The position numbers and the translations under genes are program-made. Below are positions 1 through 8,017 of a DNA stretch of 64,000 nt, in pieces. The notes under the pieces are model-generated. The model saw only the letters and a list, made by a program, of their open reading frames with translations. It ran no database searches and was not told the origin of the DNA. The DNA lies in the NCBI GenBank assembly GCA_947165145.1, contig CAMUZG010000003.1, positions 40,746 through 104,745 of the forward strand, given 5' to 3'. Every line of letters starts with the position of its first letter. Position 1 is the first letter of the stretch. The DNA comes from an uncultured Selenomonadales bacterium (GTDB taxonomy: Bacteria; Bacillota; Negativicutes; Selenomonadales; Selenomonadaceae).

Positions 1-814
1 ATTTTTTGCCCGCTCGTCACGATATTTTAAAATCCCGTCGTCGAATTCCTCGTTGCGGTCGCTTACGTCGAAATTTTTCATTTGGTAAGTATTGTGGTCA
101 GCTGCTCCGCGAGAAACTTTTTTAGCGTATTCTTCGCGGGATTTTGTGTGGTAATGATTGATGACGATTTTTTTGCTCGTTATCTTTTTATTGAACGCTC
201 CGCCGACAAGCCCGCTGTTCTCGTTGATGGCGCGAACATTCTCAAAATAAACAGCGAAATGCGGAATGCTCATGTGATTTATCATGCGCGGATTTGCAAT
301 CGTCTTGACGTGAGCATTTCCCTTGCCGCCTGGTGACCAATCTTTCGGGGCACGACGCATGAAACGTTCCAAGACGCCGCGAGAGTAGTCAGCCTTGTCT
401 TGACCGTTTGAGCCGAAGCACTGCCAATTAATCGCCAAACCCGCCGCGTTTTTGTCTTGCGATAAAATGTCGTCGACGACCTCGACAATGCTTGCGTCGG
501 ATTTCGGATAAATGAATTCGTCTCCGTCAATGAACGCCATGTATCTGCACATGAATTTGAAACGCTTGATTGCGTCGTTGTAGGTAACGTATTGCATTTT
601 TTGACCGGGTGCGGGAATGTAATCGACAAGACCAGCCTTGACGTAAGGCGCGGCGACTTCGCGCTGATTGTCGGGGCTTTCGTTGTCGTAAAGATAAAAA
701 TGATCGACGCCCGCCAGCAAATGATAATCAAAGCCACTCCTTCAGATACGAACCTTCGTTTTTGAGAATCGCGACGACAGCCAAATCGTGCAGGAACAAA
801 TCTTTGTCAACCAT
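1..814 (-). pseudogene. Glycosyltransferase (GT92/GT2-like), frameshifted and cut by the window edge
   Basis: Reading leftward from an ATG at 814, the first residues (VAILKNEGSYLKEWL) match the start of GT92/GT2-like glycosyltransferases, then a TGA follows at once. Moving one base, at the TTT near 730, restores an open frame to position 1: DYHLLAGVDHFYLYDN, then FIDGDEF, a DxD-type metal and nucleotide-sugar motif. The break is thus a single extra T. It is either a real frameshift or a base-calling error in a short T run. The start codon overlaps the argD stop (TGATG), so the gene is the last member of the recT-argB-argD operon seen here. Such enzymes usually add sugars to surface polysaccharides. 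The C-terminus lies outside the window. Confidence 0.75.
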
Positions 815-2007
815 CAGCTTAAAACCTCGTCAAGAATACTGATAACTTCGTCGACGTGCGCGTTCGTGATAATCAGCGGCGGAATAAATCGTAAGACCGT
901 GCCGACCGTGCAGTTGATAATCGCGCCGCGCTTCATGCACTCGTTGACGATTTCAACGCCCGTGAGTTTCGGTTTGTCGAGTTGTGCGCCGAGAATCAGA
1001 CCTTCGCCGCGAATCTCGCTAATCTGTGCGGGATATTTTTTTTGCAATTCAATCAGCCGACTTTTGAAGTACGCGCCGACTTCCTCGACGTGCGACAAAA
1101 ATTTTTCGTCGGGAACTGTGTCAAGAACGACGTTGGCAGCCGCGCAGGCAAGAGGATTGCCGCCGAAAGTCGTACCGTGATCGCCGGGCTTGAAGGCTTG
1201 AGCGACTTCCTCGGTGCAGATGAATGCGCCAATCGGGACGCCGCCCGCCAAACCTTTTGCAAGCGTGACGATGTCGGGTTTGATTTCGTACTTCTCGTAA
1301 GCAAAAAATTTTCCGCTACGACCGATGCCGGCTTGAATTTCGTCGAGAATCAGCAACGCGCCGTACTTGTCGCAGAGTTCGCGAACTTTTTTGAGATAAT
1401 CGTTTTTCGGGGGATAAACGCCGCCTTCGCCTTGAATTGTCTCCAACATCACCGCGCAGGTTTTGTCGGAAATTTTTTCTTCAAGCTCGGCAATGTCATT
1501 GTAATGAACGTAGTCAAAATCGGCGGGCAACGGCTCAAAACCTTTGTGATATTTCGGCTGACCAGTCGCAGTCAATGTTGCGAGCGTCCGACCGTGGAAG
1601 CTGTCCCACGCCGTGATAATCTGCGTCTTGTCAGGGGAAATTTTTTTCGCGAACTTGCGAGCAATCTTGATTGCGCCTTCGTTGGCTTCCGCACCAGAAT
1701 TCGCGAAAAATGCACGATTCAAACCGCTGAGCTTGACGAGTTTAGCGGCGGCATCAGCTTGCGGTTGCGTGTAATAAAGATTGCTCACGTGAATGACTTT
1801 GGCGGCTTGATTTGAAATTGCGTCGACAAGCGGCTGATGATTGTGTCCAAGGACGTTGACGGCAATTCCCGCTAGGAAGTCGAGATATTTTTTTCCGTTG
1901 ATGTCGTAAAGGTAGACGCCTTCGCCGCGCTCCAGAACGATTTTGTAGCGTTTGAACACAGGCAGATAATTTTGGTCGTCCCGCTCAAAAATTTTCTCTT
2001 CAGTCAA
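814..2007 (-). CDS. argD: Acetylornithine aminotransferase
   Basis: PLP-dependent class III aminotransferase, 397 aa. It converts N-acetylglutamate semialdehyde to N-acetylornithine in cytosolic arginine synthesis and often also serves lysine synthesis. The PLP lysine is in TLAKGLAGG, preceded by the Asp of ILDEIQAGIGRSG; the substrate-end motif HGTTFGGNPLAC is also present. An upstream GTG at 2016 is possible, but a GGGAG sits 8 nt before a TTG at 2007, so TTG is preferred. It lies 23 nt after argB in the same direction and its stop overlaps the next start. Family and neighbour both support the arginine role rather than ornithine or GABA transaminase. Confidence 0.93.
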   Translation of the reverse strand: MTEEKIFERDDQNYLPVFKRYKIVLERGEGVYLYDINGKKYLDFLAGIAVNVLGHNHQPLVDAISNQAAKVIHVSNLYYTQPQADAAAKLVKLSGLNRAFFANSGAEANEGAIKIARKFAKKISPDKTQIITAWDSFHGRTLATLTATGQPKYHKGFEPLPADFDYVHYNDIAELEEKISDKTCAVMLETIQGEGGVYPPKNDYLKKVRELCDKYGALLILDEIQAGIGRSGKFFAYEKYEIKPDIVTLAKGLAGGVPIGAFICTEEVAQAFKPGDHGTTFGGNPLACAAANVVLDTVPDEKFLSHVEEVGAYFKSRLIELQKKYPAQISEIRGEGLILGAQLDKPKLTGVEIVNECMKRGAIINCTVGTVLRFIPPLIITNAHVDEVISILDEVLS

Positions 2008-2030
2008 ATAAATCACTCCCGATGAAATTA

Positions 2031-3041
2031 TTAACCTTCGACTTCAGTGCCGAGACCTTCCGCCGTGAACAGTTCCAAAATAATCGAGTGGGGCAAGCGT
2101 CCGTCGATGATGTAGGCTTTATTCGTGCCAGCGTCAATCGCCCGCAAACACGCTTCGACCTTTGGAATCATGCCGCCGCTGATTGTGCCGTCTTTGATGA
2201 ATTGTCGCGCCTCGTCAGCTTTGAGCGTCGAAATAAAACTTTTCTTGTCCGCAAAATTTTTGTAGACGCCTTCGGTGTCGGTGAGCAGCAAAAGTTTTTC
2301 GGCTTTGAGTGCGCCAGCAATGTCCGCCGCAACGTAATCCGCGTTGATGTTGTAACTTTCGCCGTCCTCGCCGACGCCAATCGGTGCAATGACAGGCACG
2401 TAGCCTTTGCCGATTAAATCGTCGACGATTTGAATGTTGACCTGCTTGGCTTTGCCGACGTATCCGATGTCGACTTTAGTTTTCTCGCCGTCCTCGTAGA
2501 CAGTTGCTAATTTTTTCTTGGCTTGAATTAAATCAGCGTCTTTGCCGCTCAAACCGACCGCACGCAGTCCGCGACGATTGAGCAACGTGACGATCTCCGA
2601 ATTGATTTTGCCGCAAAGAACCATTTCCGCAATCTCGACGGTTTCTTCGTCAGTGACACGCAATCCGCTCACGAATGAAGTTTCTTTGCCGAGTTTTTTT
2701 AGGAAGCCGGTGATTTCAGGACCGCCGCCGTGAACGATAACGACGTTGATTCCGACGAATTTCATCAGCGCAATATCCTGCATGACGGATGCTTTGAGCT
2801 CGTCGTTGACCATGGCATTGCCGCCGTACTTGATGACAATCGTCTTGCCGTGGAATTCTTGAATGTAAGGCAACGCCTCAACGAGAATTGCAGCCCTGTC
2901 GCTCGCGGTGAAAGTTTTCGGCTCGTTGGAATTGTTGAGCTCGGTTTTAAGTTCGTTCAAAGCCACGGCGTGCATATCGTCGGGCAAAAATTTTTTCAAC
3001 ACTGCTGCCGCCAAATCGAATTGTAAAGTTTCGTCAATCAT
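2031..3041 (-). CDS. argB: Acetylglutamate kinase
   Basis: Amino-acid kinase family, 336 aa. It phosphorylates N-acetylglutamate, the second step and usual feedback point of arginine synthesis. Core motifs: VIKYGGNAM (phosphate binding), VIVHGGGPEI (acetylglutamate binding), and GGMIPKVEACLRAI near the C-terminus. The ATG at 3041 has GGAGG 7 nt upstream. The protein carries about 45 residues before the usual family start (near ILVEALPYIQ), unlike typical enzymes of about 295 aa; this extension was not recognised. A later Met (MHAVALNEL) could be the real start but has no clear ribosome site. The gene overlaps the recT stop by 8 nt, which suggests translational coupling. Confidence 0.93.
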   Translation of the reverse strand: MIDETLQFDLAAAVLKKFLPDDMHAVALNELKTELNNSNEPKTFTASDRAAILVEALPYIQEFHGKTIVIKYGGNAMVNDELKASVMQDIALMKFVGINVVIVHGGGPEITGFLKKLGKETSFVSGLRVTDEETVEIAEMVLCGKINSEIVTLLNRRGLRAVGLSGKDADLIQAKKKLATVYEDGEKTKVDIGYVGKAKQVNIQIVDDLIGKGYVPVIAPIGVGEDGESYNINADYVAADIAGALKAEKLLLLTDTEGVYKNFADKKSFISTLKADEARQFIKDGTISGGMIPKVEACLRAIDAGTNKAYIIDGRLPHSIILELFTAEGLGTEVEG

Positions 3042-3870
3042 TTTTTTCCTCCGAATCAGTGTTATCGTCGTCAGGAAGGTCTTCGGGCTCGTCGAAATCC
3101 TCGGCGGTCGGCAAGTCAATCACGTCGCTGAAGGGAACAACTTTTTCCTCGCCGTGCTCGTTGTCGATGTAGCGGAAGCCGTCCTCGGTGATGACCGCTT
3201 GATCAGCTTGCAGAGCCGTCGCTAAAGCCGCGCTTTGTTGGTCGATTGAAATGACGCCGAAATTGCTGAGTAACTTTTTAAGCACGGTTTTTTTCGCCAT
3301 GGCGTCGAAATTCGTTGACCAAACGGAAGATTTCCTGCCGGAACGAACGTCATAAGCGTAGCTCTGCGAATATTTTTCGGCATGCGTGTAAAGTTCGTCG
3401 ACCGTCATGAACAGCGATTTCTTGAAGCCGTTAAGCAATTCCATGTACGCGACGTAGCCGACGATTTCCTCGGAAATTTTTTCGCCGCGAATGATTTCGC
3501 CCGTCACGAAGTCGATTTCAGCGATTTGACCTTCACGAACAGCTCCCGAATTCAGCGTGCGATATTGACCGCTGCGCATTGCCAGTTGAATAAAACCTTT
3601 TGCGCCGAGTTGGAAGCTCGCTTGACCTTTGTAGGGCACGATGTACGCGAAGCCCAGGCTCGGATTGATTGGCAGTTTGAGCGCGGCAGCGATACCTGCG
3701 GCGGACAGTATCGAGTTCGCGGAACATTCTTTGAGCTTGGAATTGCTCCTGCAGATTGTCAAAATCGACGAGATAAATGACGGCGCGGATTTGTCCAGCA
3801 ACTCTTCAAAGCGGCGTTTAATTTGCGGCGAACTCAGCAGTTGTTGAATGGACGGGGTCTCTTTATTCAT
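3034..3870 (-). CDS. recT: RecT-family single-strand annealing recombinase
   Basis: 278 aa, matching phage-type RecT annealing proteins: a start like IQQLLSSPQIKRRFEELL, then ILTICRSNSKLKEC, and the conserved core LPINPSLGFAYIVPY. These proteins anneal complementary single strands, normally with a partner exonuclease in prophages. No exonuclease, SSB or other phage gene is nearby. The last 25 or so residues are very acidic (DEPEDLPDDDNTDSEE), like the tails by which SSB recruits partners. It is the first gene of the arg operon, and its stop overlaps the argB start. A possible promoter lies at 3909-3937. Family assignment is firm; the role in this setting is unknown. Confidence 0.88.
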   Translation of the reverse strand: MNKETPSIQQLLSSPQIKRRFEELLDKSAPSFISSILTICRSNSKLKECSANSILSAAGIAAALKLPINPSLGFAYIVPYKGQASFQLGAKGFIQLAMRSGQYRTLNSGAVREGQIAEIDFVTGEIIRGEKISEEIVGYVAYMELLNGFKKSLFMTVDELYTHAEKYSQSYAYDVRSGRKSSVWSTNFDAMAKKTVLKKLLSNFGVISIDQQSAALATALQADQAVITEDGFRYIDNEHGEEKVVPFSDVIDLPTAEDFDEPEDLPDDDNTDSEEKND

Positions 3871-3908
3871 GGTTAATTCTCCTTTCTACAGCGGGTTCTT
3901 TTCCGGCA

Positions 3909-3960
3909 ATGATAGCAAAAAAATTTCAACGTTGCAAATTTCGACGCGGCGGCACATAAT
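3909..3960. promoter_or_regulatory. Divergent promoters sharing one palindromic -35 box
   Basis: The palindrome TTGCAA at 3932-3937 can serve both strands. On plus it is followed by 17 bp and CATAAT (3955-3960), then a ribosome site AAAGGTGA and the ABC ATPase ATG at 3980. On minus it is followed by 17 bp and TATCAT (3914-3909), then AAAGGAG before recT. Both spacers are the ideal length. Predicted by eye only. Confidence 0.6.
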
Positions 3961-3979
3961 GATTTAAAGGTGATTCGAC

Positions 3980-4774
3980 ATGAACTTATCGGCGGAAAAA
4001 ATCAGCGTGACACTCGGCGGCAAAGAAATTCTTCGCGACGTGACTTGCAATTTTCTTTCGGGCAAACGAACAGCAATTATCGGACCGAACGGCGCAGGCA
4101 AGTCATCACTGCTCAAGGTGTTGTGTCTCCTAAACGAAAATTTTTCGGGACGCGTCACGCTTGACGGCAAAGACATTCGCACGCTCGGCAGAAAAAATTT
4201 GTCGCGAGTAATGGCAATCCTTCCGCAAGAACGCGACGCTCCGCAAGACACGACGGTTCGGCAACTGGTATCGTTCGGGCGTTTCCCACACAGAAAATTT
4301 TTCGGCGGCTCAACGTCCGAAGACGAGGCGGCAATTTCAAACGCGTTGGAAGTCACAAAGCTCACCGACTTTGAAAATCGGCAAGTGGTAAGTTTATCGG
4401 GCGGCGAACGTCAACGCACGTGGTTGGCAATGACGCTGGCTCAACGTCCGAAAATTTTGCTACTCGACGAGCCAACAACTTATCTTGACATCGCGCACCA
4501 ACTCGAAGTCATGGACATCATCGCCGACGTCAACCGCCAATTCCGCACGACAATCATCATGGTTTTGCACGACATCAATCACGCGCGGCTTTACAGCGAC
4601 GAAGTTTTAATCGTCAAAGGCAAACAGATTTTTGCGGCGGGCGACCCGAAAAAAATTTTGACTGCGCGGACACTCGGCGAAGTTTTCAACGTCACGGCAG
4701 ACACCTTCACGAACGCGGCGGGCGACGAAATTATTTTCCCGCTCAAAAAAATTCGTGACGCCACCGAAGATTGA
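3980..4774 (+). CDS. ABC transporter ATP-binding protein, FecE/BtuD type
   Basis: 264 aa ATPase of the iron-siderophore/cobalamin importer class. Walker A GPNGAGKS at residues 35-42, Q-loop in ILPQERDA, signature LSGGERQR near 139, Walker B ILLLDEPTTYLD near 159-170, and the switch His in MVLHDINHA. All catalytic elements are intact. The permease and binding protein normally encoded beside it are absent, so it probably works with subunits encoded elsewhere. Substrate cannot be decided; the FecE-like pattern (TTVRQLVSFGRFPH) favours iron chelates or cobalamin. ATG at 3980 has a good ribosome site, AAAGGTGA. Confidence 0.85.
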   Translation: MNLSAEKISVTLGGKEILRDVTCNFLSGKRTAIIGPNGAGKSSLLKVLCLLNENFSGRVTLDGKDIRTLGRKNLSRVMAILPQERDAPQDTTVRQLVSFGRFPHRKFFGGSTSEDEAAISNALEVTKLTDFENRQVVSLSGGERQRTWLAMTLAQRPKILLLDEPTTYLDIAHQLEVMDIIADVNRQFRTTIIMVLHDINHARLYSDEVLIVKGKQIFAAGDPKKILTARTLGEVFNVTADTFTNAAGDEIIFPLKKIRDATED

Positions 4775-4847
4775 TACCGCTTGACGAATGCCGCCGTTGG
4801 TCTTAGAATTTTTTAAAATCTTAACACTTCCGAAAGGAGAAATCATT

Positions 4848-5360
4848 ATGAGTTTCTTGGAATTGGCAAAGGCGCGTTATTCGTGCAGAAAGTTGACCGA
4901 CAAAGCAATCGAGCCGGAAAAAATCGAACGAATTCTTCAGGCGACGATAGCAGCTCCCACGGCGAAAAATCTTCAGCCGTACACAATCTGGGCAATCAAA
5001 TCGCCCGAAGCTCTCGACAAACTCAAACAAGCGACACCTTACACGTTCGGAGCAACGTTCGCATTTGTCATCGGCGCAAAGTTGGACAGCGCATTTGAAC
5101 GCCCGTTCGACAAAAAAAATTTCGCGGAAATTGACGCGGCGATTGTCGCAACGCACATAATGTTGGCTGTGCAGGATGAAGGACTCGGCACGACGTGGGT
5201 CGGCTACTTCGACGCGCCCAAAATGCAGGAACTTTTCCCGCAAATGCAAGGTTACGAGCTCATCGCAATTTTCCCGATAGGCTATCCCGCCGAAACCGCC
5301 AAACCTACAGCACGCCACGAAGATCGCCGTTCGATTGCGGAAGTCGTCGTCGACTTATGA
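4848..5360 (+). CDS. Nitroreductase family protein
   Basis: 170 aa flavin (FMN) oxidoreductase of the short nitroreductase class. The opening LAKARYSCRKLTDKAI carries the conserved RxSxR-type FMN-phosphate contact, and AAPTAKNLQPYTIWAI matches the usual second FMN region. A later segment, GLGTTWVGYFDA, is typical. The natural substrate cannot be told; family members reduce nitro compounds, quinones or enones with NAD(P)H. ATG at 4848 has AAAGGAG upstream, so it is chosen over an upstream in-frame start at 4788. The stop overlaps the yraN ATG by 4 nt, so the two are probably co-translated. Confidence 0.85.
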   Translation: MSFLELAKARYSCRKLTDKAIEPEKIERILQATIAAPTAKNLQPYTIWAIKSPEALDKLKQATPYTFGATFAFVIGAKLDSAFERPFDKKNFAEIDAAIVATHIMLAVQDEGLGTTWVGYFDAPKMQELFPQMQGYELIAIFPIGYPAETAKPTARHEDRRSIAEVVVDL

Positions 5361-5728
5361 AAACCAACGTTGCGGGCAAACTCGGTGAAGACTGCGCGGC
5401 GAAATTTCTTGAGTCGAAGGGCTACACGATAATCACGCGGAATTTTCGGATTCGGTCGGCAGAAATTGACATCATCGCGCAAATCGACGACGTGATTGTC
5501 TTCGTGGAAGTCAAAGCGCGTTCAAGCACTCGTCACGGTCTGCCAGTCGAGGCTGTCAATCTTCGCAAGCAACGCAAGATAATCGAGGCGGCAAGCGTTT
5601 TCCTGCAGGACGACAATTTTTGTGATTGTGCGTGTCGCTTTGACGTCGTGGAAATTTATCTGAGCGGCGAGCGCGTCGAGGAAGTCAATCACATCGAAAA
5701 CGCTTTTGAAGTCATGCAGGAGGATTGA
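5357..5728 (+). CDS. yraN: UPF0102/YraN family endonuclease-like protein
   Basis: 123 aa, full length for the family. YraN proteins have a Holliday-junction-resolvase/restriction-like fold; their role is not settled. The fold's catalytic pattern is visible: RSAEIDIIAQ (acidic residue), then VFVEVKARSS (the E-x-K pair). GKLGEDCAAKFLESKGY is the typical N-terminus. The gene overlaps the nitroreductase stop (ATGA) and is followed 1 nt later by a small antitoxin-like gene. In many Firmicutes yraN sits near comM (YifB); here comM follows after the toxin-antitoxin remnant and repeat copy 1, so those may have been inserted into an older yraN-comM pair. Confidence 0.88.
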   Translation: MKTNVAGKLGEDCAAKFLESKGYTIITRNFRIRSAEIDIIAQIDDVIVFVEVKARSSTRHGLPVEAVNLRKQRKIIEAASVFLQDDNFCDCACRFDVVEIYLSGERVEEVNHIENAFEVMQED

Positions 5729-5729
5729 A

Positions 5730-5972
5730 ATGACAGCTCTCAGACAAGAAGCAATTTCTATCGTCGAATCTTTGCCGGAAGAAGAAATTTCGGTGCTGAT
5801 GAACTTTTTGCGCCAGATGAAAGACCTTTCGGCAAAAAACAAACGCTTGGCAATGAAGAAAGCCGCGTTCGACGAATTGGAATCATTGCGCCGAAAAATT
5901 CCCGATTTGGATTACGAAAAGGAACTCGCCGCTTACAGAGCAGAAAGGTTCGGCAATGCGCATTCTGATTGA
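5730..5972 (+). CDS. Probable antitoxin of a VapBC/PIN-type module
   Basis: 80 aa, short and charged, with a first helix pair (LRQEAISIVESLPEEEISVLMNF in part) and a C-terminal tail ending in LDYEKELAAYRAERFG. This layout is seen in antitoxins encoded directly before PIN-domain toxins. Its 3' end overlaps the ATG of a sequence that begins exactly like a PIN toxin (MRILIDTNV) by 17 nt, the arrangement expected of such a pair. ATG at 5730 lies after GGAGG. Since the toxin is truncated, the antitoxin is either a relic or serves another toxin. The role is inferred from context. Confidence 0.6.
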   Translation: MTALRQEAISIVESLPEEEISVLMNFLRQMKDLSAKNKRLAMKKAAFDELESLRRKIPDLDYEKELAAYRAERFGNAHSD

Positions 5973-6006
5973 CACAAACGTTTCTTTCGAAGAATTGAAA
6001 AATTAA
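5956..6006 (+). pseudogene. Truncated PIN-domain toxin remnant
   Basis: An ATG at 5956 opens MRILIDTNV, the classic first strand of PIN ribonucleases with the first catalytic Asp. The frame then continues for only seven residues to a TAA at 6004. About 110-140 codons expected of a toxin are missing. Fifteen bases after the stop begins copy 1 of the dispersed 170 bp repeat. The toxin was therefore lost by deletion or by insertion of the element. Too short to be functional. Confidence 0.65.
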
Positions 6007-6021
6007 TTTACAGCGTTAAGC

Positions 6022-6196
6022 TTGAGGCCGTCATGGATGACGGCCGCCGGCAACACGTCCACGGAAAGGACGTTTTGCCGGAACCACGAGCTACGGGTAG
6101 CTTCAACTTTGGAAAAGTTTGTACTGAACGCCCCCGCGAGGTGCCTTTTCTTTTTGCTACTTTTTCTTTGGGCAACGCAAAGAAAAAGTAGATCAA
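6022..6196 (+). repeat. Dispersed structured repeat, copy 1
   Basis: About 175 bp, identical by eye to copy 3 (53624-53798). It contains successive hairpins: GGCCGTCAT/ATGACGGCC, CCGGCAA..ACGTCC/GGACGT..TTGCCGG, GCTAC/GTAGC, and a long terminal stem CTACTTTTTCTTTG/CAAAGAAAAAGTAG. It lies between the PIN remnant and comM and fills most of the 250 bp gap. An open frame runs through it, but its reading changes between copies, so it is not treated as a gene. Confidence 0.85.
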
Positions 6197-6256
6197 CAAA
6201 TTTAAATCTACTTCAGAGCTTTGATGAATCATAACTACGATCAGGAGGTGTGAATT

Positions 6257-7789
6257 TTGTACGCTAGAACTTTTGGTGCGGCAACTCTCGGCGTGGACGG
6301 ACTGATAATTTCCGTTGAAGTCGACAGCGCGAACGGTATGCCTGCCTTTGACATCGTTGGTTTGCCGTCGACTGCTGTACGTGAATCAAAGGAACGCGTC
6401 CGCACTGCCATAAAAAATTCGGGCTTGCGTTCTCGCGCCGAAAAAATTACCGTCAATCTCGCGCCCGCCAATGTTCGCAAAGAAAGTGCCGGTCTCGATT
6501 TGCCTATTGCGATTGGACTGTTAGCCGCGCAGGGTCGATTGCGTCCGTCAGTGTGCGAAGAATTCCTGTTCATCTCCGAATTGTCGCTGGAAGGAAATTT
6601 GCGTAGCGTCGCGGGCGTGTTGCCGATAGCGATAACCGCACGAGCCGAAGGTTTCAAAAAAATAATCGTCGCGCAAGAAAACATCAACGAGGCTTTGCTG
6701 GTCGAAGGTCTTGAAGTCTACGCGCCGAAAAATTTGATTGATTTAGTCGACTTCCTGGACGGAGAGATTGAACTGAGCCCCGCAACACCGCAACCGATTC
6801 ATGAGCCCGAAGGTTTCGTGGAACTCGTCGACGACTTCGCGGACGTGCAAGGACAATTCATGGCGAAACGTGCGCTTGAAATTGCGGCGGCGGGCGGTCA
6901 CAACGTGCTGATGGTCGGCGTCCCCGGTTCCGGCAAAACAATGCTCGCAAAACGTATGAGTTCAATCCTTCCCGAAATGACGCGCGAAGAAGCTTTGGAA
7001 GTCACAAAAATCTACAGCATTGCCGGCAAATTGCCGAAAGGTAGCGGGCTCGTGACGAAACGACCGTTTCAACATCCGAATCACGATGCGTCAACTGCGG
7101 CGATAATCGGCGGCGGCACCAATCCCACGCCCGGTCAAGTCACGCTTGCTCACAACGGCGTTCTCTTTTTAGACGAGCTGCCCGAATTCAACAAAAATAC
7201 TCTGGAAGCTCTGCGCGAACCGATTGAAGAACGTCAGATAACAATCAGTCGCGTGAGCAACACGTTGACATTCCCGTCGAGCATAATTCTGATTTGCGCG
7301 ATGAATCCGTGTCCTTGCGGCTGGAACGGCGATAACGACCACCTTTGCCGCTGCTCGACCGTCGACATCAAACGATACACGCGGAAATTGTCAGGACCGT
7401 TGCTTGACCGCATTGACATTCAAATTCGCGTGCCCCGCGTCAAATACGATGAATTGAGCTCACGGCGTCGCAATGAGTCATCAAGCTCGATTCGCAAAAG
7501 AGTTTCTGCGGCAAGAGAAATTCAAACGCAACGCCTAAGCAAGTACCGACTCTTCTGCAACGCTCAAATGCCGCACGCGCTGATTCAAGAAATTTGCATT
7601 CTCGAACCCGCCGCCGAAGAATTACTTAAAGAAGTTTTCGATGCTAAAAAACTTTCCACGCGCTCCTACGACAGAATCATCAAAGTCGGGCGAACGATTG
7701 CTGATTTGGACGGCGGAACCGATACGATTTTATCTCGACACGTCGCCGAGGCAATCAAATTGCGCAGTGACTTCGACATCGACAGTTAG
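6257..7789 (+). CDS. comM: YifB/ComM family Mg-chelatase-like AAA+ ATPase
   Basis: 510 aa, the usual family length. ComM is a hexameric helicase that promotes branch migration during integration of DNA taken up by transformation. The N-terminal Lon-protease-like domain (SANGMPAFDIVGLP, then NLAPANVRKES) is followed by the AAA+ module: Walker A GVPGSGKTMLAKR, Walker B GVLFLDELPEF, a sensor-like stretch ending in NPCPCG, and a zinc-like Cys cluster (CPCGWNG..CRC). The C-terminal Mg_chelatase_C helical domain includes STRSYDRIIKVGRTIADL. Start is TTG at 6257 behind AGGAGGTG. It lies just after repeat copy 1. Confidence 0.93.
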   Translation: MYARTFGAATLGVDGLIISVEVDSANGMPAFDIVGLPSTAVRESKERVRTAIKNSGLRSRAEKITVNLAPANVRKESAGLDLPIAIGLLAAQGRLRPSVCEEFLFISELSLEGNLRSVAGVLPIAITARAEGFKKIIVAQENINEALLVEGLEVYAPKNLIDLVDFLDGEIELSPATPQPIHEPEGFVELVDDFADVQGQFMAKRALEIAAAGGHNVLMVGVPGSGKTMLAKRMSSILPEMTREEALEVTKIYSIAGKLPKGSGLVTKRPFQHPNHDASTAAIIGGGTNPTPGQVTLAHNGVLFLDELPEFNKNTLEALREPIEERQITISRVSNTLTFPSSIILICAMNPCPCGWNGDNDHLCRCSTVDIKRYTRKLSGPLLDRIDIQIRVPRVKYDELSSRRRNESSSSIRKRVSAAREIQTQRLSKYRLFCNAQMPHALIQEICILEPAAEELLKEVFDAKKLSTRSYDRIIKVGRTIADLDGGTDTILSRHVAEAIKLRSDFDIDS

Positions 7790-7865
7790 GAGTTGTCAGT
7801 AAACTAAAATCATCACATGACGCGGAAAAAGAACCGTCACTGCCAATGGTCGTCAACAGTTTCTG

Positions 7866-8017
7866 AAAGAAAAACCCCGCCACTCAACCGAGTAGCGGGG
7901 GAAATTTTTTCTTGGGGAGGGATTTGACCGTTAAAAGTCATGACCGGGGGCTTGAAGTTTCAAAACGTCGCCGCTGACTGTTGAGCCTGCCGCGAAAACT
8001 TTCAAGCCTTAAAACGT
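7866..8017 (-). ncRNA. Candidate small RNA, unidentified
   Basis: In the 394 bp gap between comM and the ABC-F gene, the minus strand holds a good promoter (TTAACA 8051-8046, 17 bp, TATACT 8028-8023) and ends at a strong terminator. Between them lies a long hairpin: GGCTTGAAAGTTT (about 8009-7997) pairs with GAAACTTCAAGCC (about 7965-7953), with a GC-rich inner part. The predicted transcript is about 150 nt and has no convincing open frame. It converges on comM and is antisense to no gene. 6S RNA is possible by size and shape, but I could not match it to 6S, SRP, tmRNA or a known riboswitch. Confidence 0.5.
7871..7905. terminator. Bidirectional terminator, comM / small RNA
   Basis: Stem CCCCGC-cACT / AGTaGCGGGG at 7875-7900 with a short loop. 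On minus it is followed by TTTTTCTTTC, on plus by GAAATTTTTT. It ends comM on plus and the candidate small RNA on minus. Confidence 0.85.

Noticed and set aside
814..2016. GTG at 2016 as argD start
   Set aside because: The GGGAG ribosome site lies only correctly for the TTG at 2007.
3034..3870. A prophage around recT
   Set aside because: All neighbours are biosynthetic or transport genes; no integrase, exonuclease, replication or structural phage gene, and no att-like repeat was seen.
6022..6234. Small ORF through repeat copies 1 and 3 (about 70 aa)
   Set aside because: The reading is not kept in copies 2 and 4, where changes preserve hairpins rather than codons.
7866..8017. tmRNA, SRP RNA or tRNA as identity of the small RNA
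   Set aside because: No T-arm with CCA end, no SRP GGAAGCAGCC-type loop and no tag frame could be found.
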